The position numbers and the translations under genes were made by a program. Below, in pieces: positions 46,741 through 53,985 of a stretch of 55,756 nt of DNA. A model generated the notes under the pieces. The model did no database searches, had not been told where the DNA came from, and saw only the letters and a program-made list of their open reading frames with translations. Source of the DNA: Verrucomicrobiaceae bacterium E54 (GTDB taxonomy: Bacteria > Verrucomicrobiota > Verrucomicrobiia > Verrucomicrobiales > Akkermansiaceae); contig JAKZES010000035.1 in the NCBI GenBank assembly GCA_022548915.1, forward strand, positions 1 through 55,756. The letters are read 5' to 3'. Every line of letters begins with the position of its first letter. Within the stretch, counting starts at the first letter, position 1.

Positions 46741-46778
46741 AAGAAAAAGGCCGGACCCTGCGACGGGATCCGGCCTTT
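46741..46778 (-). terminator. Rho-independent terminator of the DoxX-oxidoreductase-lipoprotein operon
   Basis: Read on the minus strand the stem AAAGGCCGGA...TCCGGCCTTT (arms 46769-46778 and 46746-46755, extended by CCC/GGG) is followed by TTTTTCTT. It starts 21 bases after the lipoprotein stop. Confidence 0.85.
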
Positions 46779-46798
46779 GGTTTGATCTGGTTGAACGC

Positions 46799-47497
46799 CT
46801 ACTCGGCGGCCGCGGATTTGCCGTAAACCTCCACTTCAATGTAGTGGTTCATGTCGTTGGACGTGTTGCCGTTGCTGTAGAGGCGCACGTACTGGCCCGT
46901 CGTCGCATTGCCGTTGATGACCTTGCCGAAGCGGGTTTCGACGTAGGGGCGGTCGGATCCCTTGCCCATGCCGGCCGAGTCGTCGTAGTCGTTGTTGAAG
47001 ACCGTGGTCACCCCTTCCTTGAACTCCGGATCATTGGAGATCTGGACGATCACGTCGTGGTAGGCGCGCTTCTGCGAGTGGAAGTGCCACAGCCAGATGG
47101 CGTTGATCTCGGCGGGAGCGCCAAGGTCGATCTGCACCCACTGCAGGCCGTCGAGAAGCTCGACGTAATAGCCTTCGCCGGCTTCCTTGTCGCCGTCGGT
47201 GATGAGGGCCACGTCGCCGATGATCGGATAGTCATCCGAGCTGGTGACTGTTTTGCCCGCGGAGAGCAGTTCGGTGCCTTCGGGCACCTTGAACTCAGGG
47301 GCCGACTTGGGCTCGTCCTCCAGGTTAGGGACCTTCATGGGCTTGGGCGTGCCTTCGATCAGTTCCGGAGGGAACTCGATGTCGAGCGCGACGCCATTGG
47401 CGACGCCACCGGAGCCGCCGGACGAGGAGCCTCCCTCGTCGCAACTGGCCAGGCCGAGCGTGAGGGCGGAGAGGATGAGGATGTCGGTTGTTTTCAT
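46799..47497 (-). CDS. Lipoprotein with discoidin (F5/8 type C)-like domain
   Basis: This 232-residue protein has a lipobox L-A-S-C with Cys19 after a short hydrophobic signal, then a Ser/Gly linker. From about residue 90 the sequence W-V-Q-I-D-L-G-A-P-A-E-I followed by I-W-L-W-H-F, and the end M-N-H-Y-I-E-V-E-V-Y-G, fit a discoidin-type carbohydrate-binding beta-sandwich. It should be lipid-anchored and bind glycan at the envelope. The ATG at 47497 overlaps the stop of the oxidoreductase gene by 4 bases, and a strong terminator follows. The ligand is unknown. Confidence 0.87.
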   Translation of the reverse strand: MKTTDILILSALTLGLASCDEGGSSSGGSGGVANGVALDIEFPPELIEGTPKPMKVPNLEDEPKSAPEFKVPEGTELLSAGKTVTSSDDYPIIGDVALITDGDKEAGEGYYVELLDGLQWVQIDLGAPAEINAIWLWHFHSQKRAYHDVIVQISNDPEFKEGVTTVFNNDYDDSAGMGKGSDRPYVETRFGKVINGNATTGQYVRLYSNGNTSNDMNHYIEVEVYGKSAAAE

Positions 47498-48930
47498 ACG
47501 GAGAGTTGTTCCTTGGTGAATTCGATGCGCTCTTTTTGCAAGGCCGAAGGATTGACGTAGAAGATCGGCGCTTCGCTCTCGAACGCGTGGCGGGCGTCGC
47601 AGTTGAGCTTGGCTTCGCCGCGCAGGGCCGCGAAGAAGTTCTCGAGGTGCGGCTGGTGGGCGGGCTTGGGAACCAGTTGACCCTTGTTGTCGCGGATGTA
47701 GGGCAGACCTCCGGGGAGATCGTATTCCTCGGGGGCGGCCGACTCGTAGACCTCGACCGCACCGGCGGACGCCGCCTGCGGCCTGGGTGCGGCCGGCTTC
47801 ATCCGCAGGTATCCCCGGCGGACCAGATCGTCCCACTTCTTCTCCATCGCCTCGAGCTCTTTCTCATCCGAAGGCGTCTCGCGGTAGATGGCCGATGTTG
47901 CGGCGATTTCAGCGGTCCTGATGTTCGCTTCGGTGCCCATGAAGCTCTCCCAGAAGCCACCGCCGGCGCTGGTCGTGGTGAGCACCTGATAGAAGGCCCG
48001 GACCTCGCCCTGGGGCGTGTCGTAGTCGAAGCAGGCCATCACGTTGTCGAAGTGCTCGCGCTCCTTGAAATAAGAATGGCCGCCGGTGGCATAGACCGCC
48101 TTGGGCTGGGTCCCGAGGAACCAGTTGAAGATGTCGATCTGGTGCGCCCCGAGGTCGGAGATCGGCCCCCCCGACAAGTCCCGGTAGAAGCGCCAGTTGA
48201 GGAACTGGTCCATGTTCTCGAACCCGTACTTCTGGAGCTTGTCCTGAGGCACGATGATCTTCGGCGAGATATCCTCGCCCCCGATCGGCTGCGAGGCGCT
48301 GAGCGACCGGTTCCACTGCGCGTTGGCATTGACGATCTGTCCGCACAGGTTGTGCTTCTTGATCAGTTGCTCGTAGGTGAAGAGGTAGCGGGGATTGCTC
48401 CGGCGCTGGTGACCGATCTGGCAGAGCTTGTCGTTGCGCTCGGCGGCACGAACCATGTCGCGGGCCCCTTCGATCGTGTTGGACATCATCTTCTCGCAGT
48501 AAACCGCGAGTCCGGCGTCGAGGCACTTCACCGTGTGCGGCGAGTGCCAGAAGTCCGGCGTCGCGATGATGGCCGCATCGAGACCCTTCTCGGTGGCGAG
48601 CATCTCGTCGATGTCGGTGTAGCGGTTGGGGCGTTGGTTCGGAACCGAGCGGTTCCGTTGGATGGAGTAGGCGGCACCGACCCCCCGCTGGAGGTTGTAG
48701 TCGGAAATGTCGCAGACGGCCTGGAAGTAGAGGCCCGGGATGTTCTTCAGGCAGTTGAAGAGGACCTCGCCCTGCTTGCCGTATCCCACGATCGCCACGT
48801 GGATCAGATCTCCCTCGGCCTGGGTGGCCGCCTTGAGGATGCCGGGAGCCGCGAGAGCCAGGCCAGCCCCCGTCGCGGTGGTGCTTCCAATGAAGCGCCG
48901 GCGAGTGATTGGAGAAGGTTGCATGCTCAT
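47494..48930 (-). CDS. Tat-exported Gfo/Idh/MocA oxidoreductase (4)
   Basis: This 478-residue protein has a Tat signal (T-R-R-R-F-I-G-S-T-T) almost identical to that of copy 3. The Rossmann part shows V-A-I-V-G-Y-G-K-Q-G and C-D-I-S-D. The E-K-P motif reads E-K-M (Y-C-E-K-M-M-S-N), keeping Glu and Lys but losing Pro. S-D-L-G-A-H-Q-I-D carries the expected C-terminal-domain His. A 35-residue Ala/Pro-rich insertion lies near residue 390-420. It is the middle gene of a three-gene operon and is coupled to the lipoprotein gene by a 4-base overlap. Confidence 0.92.
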   Translation of the reverse strand: MSMQPSPITRRRFIGSTTATGAGLALAAPGILKAATQAEGDLIHVAIVGYGKQGEVLFNCLKNIPGLYFQAVCDISDYNLQRGVGAAYSIQRNRSVPNQRPNRYTDIDEMLATEKGLDAAIIATPDFWHSPHTVKCLDAGLAVYCEKMMSNTIEGARDMVRAAERNDKLCQIGHQRRSNPRYLFTYEQLIKKHNLCGQIVNANAQWNRSLSASQPIGGEDISPKIIVPQDKLQKYGFENMDQFLNWRFYRDLSGGPISDLGAHQIDIFNWFLGTQPKAVYATGGHSYFKEREHFDNVMACFDYDTPQGEVRAFYQVLTTTSAGGGFWESFMGTEANIRTAEIAATSAIYRETPSDEKELEAMEKKWDDLVRRGYLRMKPAAPRPQAASAGAVEVYESAAPEEYDLPGGLPYIRDNKGQLVPKPAHQPHLENFFAALRGEAKLNCDARHAFESEAPIFYVNPSALQKERIEFTKEQLSV

Positions 48931-48952
48931 GTCGGAATTACTGTTGCAGGGG

Positions 48953-49483
48953 TCACCATTTTTTCAACAGGCAGAGCTTGTTGTAGGGGGCGAGGTAGAG
49001 AGCCCATACGATCAGGATCATGTGGGCCGCGAGCCACGCAACCCCGGAATTGCCCTGCTGGCCGCCGATCAGGATGAGGCCCCAGGTGAGGCTCACATAC
49101 AGCACACCGAGCAGGAACAGCGAGGTGCGGCTGGCGACGCCGAGCAGGATGGTCAGGCCGAGCACCAGCAGCGCAGGACCCAGGACCTTGTCGTAGATCG
49201 GCAGGAAAAAGCCGGGAATCAGCGGCTCCTTGGAGAACGTCTCGGCCATCGAGGGCGGCACCCCGTGGTAGTTGGAGAGGGCGTAGAACTTGTCGACGGT
49301 CTCGACCTCCATGCCGTAGGAGTTGGGAGCCCCGTCGATCATGACGTCGGCGGAGGCTTTCTCGGTTCCGGCGAATTTCTCAATGCCGGTCTGGAGCGCA
49401 CGAACGGCGAGCCAGAGGCGGCAAAGCCATGCGGCGAAAGTGAGGGCGAGGGTATCGGGCTTGGATTCAGTTTCGGTATTCAT
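48953..49483 (-). CDS. DoxX-like integral membrane protein
   Basis: This 176-residue protein has about four hydrophobic helices, with A-W-L-C-R-L-W-L-A-V-R-A-L and G-I-E-K-F-A near the start, as in DoxX/DoxD-type proteins. A periplasmic loop of about 50 residues follows helix 1. DoxX proteins are linked to quinone-dependent redox or sulfur metabolism, but many are uncharacterised. The start at 49483 begins M-N-T-E-T-E-S-K; reading further upstream is unsupported. It heads the operon, 22 bases before the oxidoreductase. The 190-base gap upstream (49484-49673) must hold the promoter, but no clear boxes are seen. Confidence 0.8.
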   Translation of the reverse strand: MNTETESKPDTLALTFAAWLCRLWLAVRALQTGIEKFAGTEKASADVMIDGAPNSYGMEVETVDKFYALSNYHGVPPSMAETFSKEPLIPGFFLPIYDKVLGPALLVLGLTILLGVASRTSLFLLGVLYVSLTWGLILIGGQQGNSGVAWLAAHMILIVWALYLAPYNKLCLLKKW

Positions 49484-49673
49484 CGACTTGGAGTTCGGGA
49501 AGAGAACGGAAGGACGAGGACTCGGACCTCTGATAAATTGCGTTTTACTGGGAGAAACTTGCTGTGGGGAACCTTTACGTGCGGCGGAGGCGAAATCTTC
49601 AGCCCGCGCGGCAGGGCGCATCCTAACGCGCGAACCGCGCCGGAGCTTTCAGCCGAATGGGGCGGGGGCAGTT

Positions 49674-51044
49674 TTACAGCTTTTCGCCGTATGACCAGCC
49701 TTCGCGCACGGGTTCCTTGATGAAGGCATTGAGCTCCGGATGGTTGGAAATCCGCGCGTTTTCCGCGTCCCACTCGATGCGGGTGTTGAAGCGCTGGGCC
49801 AGCACACCGAGCAGGATGATTTCGGTCAGTTTCGCCGAATAATCGAAGTTCGAACCCGGCTCGGGGCCCTCGCCCTTGATGGCCCGCAGCCACTCGCGGA
49901 AGGGACCGCCCGCCACGCGGGGAATCGTCTCCTCCGGCGGATTCGTCTGCCATTCCTTGCGCAGTTCGTTGGGCAGGATGAGCGGGGCACCGGCGTGGGT
50001 GCCGCAGCCGAGAAGCCCCTTGCTGCCGACCATCCAGCAGGCGCGCCCGAGGTGGGCGGCGTGCTCGGCGCCGAACTTGTCGATGCGCCCGACCTTCGTC
50101 CAATCCTGCGGACCGTCGAACCAGGTCAGCGTGACCGGTCCGCGGTCGCCCTTGGCCGGGAAATGGAAGCGGACGCGGCTGCCGGCGGGGATGACGCCCT
50201 CCAGCGAGTCCTTGCGGTCGAGGCACTCGACGGCGGTCGGCGGGTCGAGATCCAGAGCCCACACCGGCGTGTCGAGGGTGTGGCAACCCCAGTCGCCCAG
50301 CATTCCGAGGCCGAAATCGTAGAACGAGCGCCACTTTTTCGGCAGGTAGTCGCGGTAAAACGGACGCTTTTCCGCCGGCCCGAGCCAAAGGTCCCAGGCC
50401 AGGGTGGGCGGCACCGGCGACTCCGGCGGCGGCATGGTCGCGGGATTGGCGAAGTGGTCGTTGCCCATCTGCGGGCCATCGTTGCGGCAGAACACCTCGC
50501 CGACGTCGCCGATCACCCCGGACCGGACCGCCTCGACCGACTGGCGGATGCCGTCGCCGGCGTGGCCCTGGTTGCCCATCTGGGTCATGACCTCGTAGCG
50601 GTGCTTGGCCTTCACCAGCTGGCGCGACTGCCAGATGTTGTGGGCCAGCGGCTTCTGGGTGTAGACGTGGATCCCCCGCTCCATGCAGGCCAGCGTGGCG
50701 GGGAAATGGGTGTGATCGGGCGTGGAGATCACCACCGCGTCGATCTCCTTGTGCATCTTGTCGAGCATCACCCGGAAGTCCTCGAAGAAGGGCTGGGTGG
50801 TCCGCCAGTTCTTCATGTTCTCGGCGCTGACCTCGCGGTCGACGTCGCAGAAGGCCACCAGGTTCTCATCGCTGCAGCCCTGGTTGTATGGCTGGCGGGC
50901 AATCCAGCCCCCCGAGCCGATGAAGGCGACGTTCAGCTTGCTGTTGGCGGAGGGGCCGGGCTTGCCGATCGAAAACAGCGGCAGGGATCCGCCGGCTGCA
51001 GCCGCGGCTCCGGTCGTGGTGGCGAGAAAGGATCGGCGTTTCAT
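49674..51044 (-). CDS. Tat-exported Gfo/Idh/MocA oxidoreductase (5)
   Basis: This 456-residue protein has a Tat-like signal (M-K-R-R-S-F-L-A-T-T-T). N-V-A-F-I-G-S-G-G and C-D-V-D form the nucleotide-binding part. The E-K-P motif reads Q-K-P (T-Q-K-P-L-A-H-N), as in copy 1. G-D-W-G-C-H-T-L-D is shared with copy 3, to which it is most similar. It is probably periplasmic and acts on a sugar; the substrate is unknown. It is divergent from the secreted protein at 51303 across 258 bases that contain an AT-rich stretch (51236-51302) and no gene. Confidence 0.92.
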   Translation of the reverse strand: MKRRSFLATTTGAAAAAGGSLPLFSIGKPGPSANSKLNVAFIGSGGWIARQPYNQGCSDENLVAFCDVDREVSAENMKNWRTTQPFFEDFRVMLDKMHKEIDAVVISTPDHTHFPATLACMERGIHVYTQKPLAHNIWQSRQLVKAKHRYEVMTQMGNQGHAGDGIRQSVEAVRSGVIGDVGEVFCRNDGPQMGNDHFANPATMPPPESPVPPTLAWDLWLGPAEKRPFYRDYLPKKWRSFYDFGLGMLGDWGCHTLDTPVWALDLDPPTAVECLDRKDSLEGVIPAGSRVRFHFPAKGDRGPVTLTWFDGPQDWTKVGRIDKFGAEHAAHLGRACWMVGSKGLLGCGTHAGAPLILPNELRKEWQTNPPEETIPRVAGGPFREWLRAIKGEGPEPGSNFDYSAKLTEIILLGVLAQRFNTRIEWDAENARISNHPELNAFIKEPVREGWSYGEKL

Positions 51045-51302
51045 GGGAATCGGGTGGCAGACTAACGGCCGCCATTGGGCGGGACAATCCGCAATACCCC
51101 GCCCAGGCCCGCCTCCTTTCGTCATCGCACGTTCGGGGGATCCAGCCGCCCACGAGGCCGTCGATCCACCGCAGGACGCCACAACCGGGCCCGCCCGCCG
51201 GGTCGATCATTTCGGGTCAACCTTCTTACGTATCTCAATTCACGACTTTTTTTACATGTTTTTATTTGCGCCATTCATTTTTCGGCTTATCCGTTCGGCG
51301 TT

Positions 51303-51875
51303 ATGAAGAACAACAACCTCATCCTATCCGCCCTCACCGCCACCGTCGTCCTGGTTGCCCCCGTGCATCTCAAGGCCGAGGTGCTCGCTCCGAACGTCGG
51401 CACGCTGCCCGATGGTCCGGCCATCACCGCCGCTGACGTCCAGGCCGCCCAGGCCATGTGGGGTGATGCCGTGGTCGCGATCGGCAAGGCCGGCGACGAC
51501 GCCCCGAAGGTTGCGAAGGAAGCCGCCGAGGCTGCCTATGCCTTCGAGCTGGGTCCGATCCAGTTCAAGCCGACCCTCGCGGCCGAGACGCCCTTCCGTC
51601 CCGACCTTGAAGGAGCCCTCAGCTACTTCGTCGGCGGCAACGACAAGTATGCCGAAGACAAGGGCTTCGCGCTCAAGCCCTGGTCGAAGGTCCGCTTCGA
51701 GAACCACACCGTGAAGATGCACGGCAACATCGCGATCACGATGGGCCACTACTTCTTCACCGGCCCCGACGACACCGAGACCAAGGTGGAGTACACCAAG
51801 GGCTACGTGAAGACCGAGGACGGCAAGGTCCTGATCTTCCTGCAGGACTCCTCGCTGCCCTACGGCGCCAACTGA
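51303..51875 (+). CDS. Secreted NTF2-like protein (often labelled phosphoribosyl-AMP cyclohydrolase)
   Basis: This 190-residue protein has a signal peptide (N-N-L-I-L-S-A-L-T-A-T-V-V-L). The mature part, with A-A-Q-A-M-W-G-D, F-K-P-T-L-A, Y-F-V-G-G, V-K-M-H-G-N-I-A-I-T-M-G and the end L-Q-D-S-S-L-P-Y, matches a widespread secreted family. Databases often call it phosphoribosyl-AMP cyclohydrolase, but its pattern is that of an NTF2/SnoaL-like cone fold. Real HisI enzymes are cytoplasmic with Cys-rich metal sites, absent here. The function is unknown. An AT-rich upstream region likely contains the promoter, and a strong terminator follows. Confidence 0.82.
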   Translation: MKNNNLILSALTATVVLVAPVHLKAEVLAPNVGTLPDGPAITAADVQAAQAMWGDAVVAIGKAGDDAPKVAKEAAEAAYAFELGPIQFKPTLAAETPFRPDLEGALSYFVGGNDKYAEDKGFALKPWSKVRFENHTVKMHGNIAITMGHYFFTGPDDTETKVEYTKGYVKTEDGKVLIFLQDSSLPYGAN

Positions 51876-51896
51876 TTCCGATCGCGCATCGCCCGG

Positions 51897-51927
51897 CCCC
51901 GCGTCCGCTTCCGGACGCGGGGCTTTT
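51897..51927 (+). terminator. Rho-independent terminator
   Basis: The arms CCCCGCGTCCG (51897-51907) and CGGACGCGGGG (51912-51922) pair perfectly around a CTTC loop, followed by CTTTT. It lies 22 bases after the stop of the secreted NTF2-like protein. Confidence 0.88.
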
Positions 51928-52061
51928 CGCGTCAGGATCTCCCGCCCGTCCATTCCGGCGCTGCGCGAGCCCCCGGCTCGGGGCAAGGCCCGGTTCATGT
52001 GGCTCGCGCCGCTGTTCCACCACGCTCCGCGACCGTTGTAGGCGGTTTCCTTCAGCCCACC

Positions 52062-52112
52062 AAAGAAAACGCCCAAAGAAAACGCCCGGCCGGCGGGAGC
52101 CGGTCGGGCGTT
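52062..52112 (-). terminator. Terminator of the RRM gene with duplicated tail
   Basis: On the minus strand the stem with arms ACGCCCGACCGG/CCGGCCGGGCGT (52112-52082) is followed by TTTCTTT. The 13-base unit AAAGAAAACGCCC (plus strand) is present twice in tandem at 52062-52074 and 52075-52087, so the T-rich tail is duplicated. Together with 51897-51927 it explains most of the 261-base convergent gap 51876-52136. Confidence 0.8.
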
Positions 52113-52136
52113 GGAAAAATTGGGGATTGCAGGGGC

Positions 52137-52562
52137 TTACCAGCCGGTGTCGCGCTTGCCGCCACCGCGGCGATCACGTCCGCCGCGGCCACCGCCGCCG
52201 CCACCACGCCGGTCTCCACCGCCGCCGTAGCCGCCACCACCACCGCCGCCGTAGCCGCCACCACCACCGCCGCCGCCGTAGCCACCGCCACCACCACCAC
52301 CGCCGCCGCCGGAACGGGGCTCGCGAGGTTCGGCAGGATTGACCCGCAGGTTGCGACCTCCGAAGTCCTGGCCGTCAACAGCCTCGGCCGCTTCCTTCAC
52401 CTTCGAGGTGTCGGCCAGCGTCACGAAGCCGAAGCCGCGCGGGCGTCCGGTTTCACGGTCGGTGATCAGTTTCACTTTCTCCACCGCTCCGAAGGCGGCG
52501 AAGAGCTCTGCCACTTCTTCTTCGGTGGCGCTGTAGGGCAGGTTGCCCACGTAGATGTCCAT
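52137..52562 (-). CDS. Glycine-rich RNA-binding protein (RRM domain)
   Basis: This 141-residue protein has one RRM at residues 1-80. RNP2 reads I-Y-V-G-N-L near residue 3 and RNP1 reads R-G-F-G-F-V-T-L near 44. A Gly-rich tail with Y-G-G-G-G repeats and R-G-G boxes follows. This is the layout of bacterial and cyanobacterial Rbp proteins, which bind RNA and are often cold-induced. Start ATG 52562 is fixed by the RRM; codons further upstream (GTG 52592) lie in a hairpin leader. The tail is encoded by a GCC/ACC-rich repeat (about 52175-52315) prone to length change. Confidence 0.93.
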   Translation of the reverse strand: MDIYVGNLPYSATEEEVAELFAAFGAVEKVKLITDRETGRPRGFGFVTLADTSKVKEAAEAVDGQDFGGRNLRVNPAEPREPRSGGGGGGGGGGYGGGGGGGGYGGGGGGGYGGGGDRRGGGGGGRGGRDRRGGGKRDTGW

Positions 52563-52585
52563 TGGTTTGGATAGGTCAGTCGAAT

Positions 52586-52620
52586 GCACCATGTGGAAAA
52601 ACGTCCGAAAGGCATGGTGC
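52586..52620 (-). promoter_or_regulatory. Leader hairpin upstream of the RRM gene
   Basis: GCACCATG (52586-52593) and CATGGTGC (52613-52620) form perfect 8-base arms around a 19-base loop containing TTTTT, 24-58 bases before the start codon. It could act as a cold-sensitive or autoregulatory leader structure. No other gene is present in the 196-base gap 52563-52758. Confidence 0.5.
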
Positions 52621-52758
52621 CACCTCGCTGGAACGGACCGAGGTTCTCCCCGGCTGCTAGTCGGCTACACGCCCTCCGCCCCCACGACAAGCACCGAAAT
52701 TCGGCCGGGCGGGCTGATTTCTTGCCAGAAGGGTCCCCGCGGCCCTCATTAGCGGCCC

Positions 52759-53817
52759 TTGAGCAGCCCCCGAAACGCCCCACTGGACGGCTGGCGAGCG
52801 ATCGCCGTGCTGGGCGTGATGTGGCTGCACTGGGCGGTTCCCCACTGGCGCGGTCCGATTCCCTTCGAGATCGGGCTCTACTTCTTCCTCACCCTCACCG
52901 GTTTCCTGATCACCCGCATCCTGCTACGCGAAAGGGAAAAGGGTGAACTTTCCGGCTCCCCCTGGCGGATCGAGGCCCTCAAGCGCTTCCAGTGGCGGCG
53001 GGCGCTGCGGATCCTCATTCCCTGCTACACGGCGATGCTCTTCGGCCTGCTCGTCGGCGCCGAAGACCTGCGCGGGCATCCGCTGGTCTACTTCGCCCAG
53101 GTCTCGAACTTCCACCTCGCCACCCTCCCGGAATGGCCGTCGGGCACGGCCCACTACTGGACGCTGGCCATCCAGCAGCAGTTCTACCTGTTCTGGCCGC
53201 TGCTGGTCTTCCTGCTGCCGAGGCGCCTGCTGCTTCCCGTTTTCCTCGCCGCCATCGCCACCGCACCGCTGTCCCGGCTGGTCCTGCTCCACCACTTTCC
53301 CGAAATCCCGAATCCCGGCGCCATCACCACCTCCGCCCTCGATTTCCTCGGCGGCGGCTCGCTGCTCGCGCTGGCGATGCACCGAGGACTCGATCCCGCC
53401 GACAAGCGCCTGCGCCTTCCCGTCTGGATCGCGCTCGCCGCCTACATCGTCCTCTACGCCTTCGACAACCGGGGCCACCCGATCCCCGGCCTGCGGCATT
53501 TCCAGCAGACCTTCCTGACCTTCGCCATGCTCGGCCTGATCGCCGCGTCGCTCGCCGGCCTGCCCGATGCCTTGGCCCGGGTGCTCTCATCGAAGCCGCT
53601 CCAGCACCTCGCCAAAATCAGCTACTCGCTCTACCTCCTTCACAATCTCGTCCCCCTCGCCCTCGGCTGGGTCCTGCCGCAGCTTTGGGAAATCAACGGC
53701 CCGCCCGGCACCGCCATCCGCCTGCTTGCCTTCACGCTGGGGTCATGGGGGCTGGCCTGGGCGTCGTGGCGCTGGATCGAGCAGCCGGTCGACCGGCTCC
53801 GCTCATCCCGCCGCTGA
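52759..53817 (+). CDS. Acyltransferase family 3 membrane protein (OafA/YrhL-like)
   Basis: This 352-residue protein has about 10 membrane helices. The N-terminal family motif P-L-D-G-W-R-A-I-A-V-L-G-V-M-W-L-H carries the Arg and His expected for acyl transfer. The second motif, normally W-S-L-x-x-E-x-Q-F-Y, reads W-T-L-A-I-Q-Q-Q-F-Y, so Glu is replaced by Gln. Family members O-acylate envelope polysaccharides or other sugars in the inner membrane. The start is TTG 52759, since the family motif begins a few residues later and no ATG fits. The acceptor is unknown. Confidence 0.9.
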   Translation: MSSPRNAPLDGWRAIAVLGVMWLHWAVPHWRGPIPFEIGLYFFLTLTGFLITRILLREREKGELSGSPWRIEALKRFQWRRALRILIPCYTAMLFGLLVGAEDLRGHPLVYFAQVSNFHLATLPEWPSGTAHYWTLAIQQQFYLFWPLLVFLLPRRLLLPVFLAAIATAPLSRLVLLHHFPEIPNPGAITTSALDFLGGGSLLALAMHRGLDPADKRLRLPVWIALAAYIVLYAFDNRGHPIPGLRHFQQTFLTFAMLGLIAASLAGLPDALARVLSSKPLQHLAKISYSLYLLHNLVPLALGWVLPQLWEINGPPGTAIRLLAFTLGSWGLAWASWRWIEQPVDRLRSSRR

Positions 53818-53985
53818 ATCCATCCCTCCCCCGGCCGCCAGGCGCAGAATTTGCACAGGCTGGCACTCCACGTGCCGCAATCTCACGCAAAAACGCGCTT
53901 CGCGATTCACAAACCCGACTTTTCCTCCAACGTTCTCGCCCGTCCGGACATTTCCCGGCACCCACTTTCACGACCCCACCCCACC

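Noticed and set aside
51303-51875. Phosphoribosyl-AMP cyclohydrolase (HisI) for the secreted protein
   Set aside because: The signal peptide and the absence of the HisI metal-binding cysteines argue against it; the usual database label looks like an error.
52175-52315. Regular short repeats that could look like a CRISPR array
   Set aside because: They are GCC/ACC codon repeats for the glycine-rich tail of the RRM protein; there are no spacers and no cas genes.
52600-52660. T-box-like string GAGGTGGCACC in the leader of the RRM gene
   Set aside because: There is no specifier or stem I structure, the gene is not an aminoacyl-tRNA or amino-acid gene, and the word is explained by the hairpin arms and its own small palindrome.
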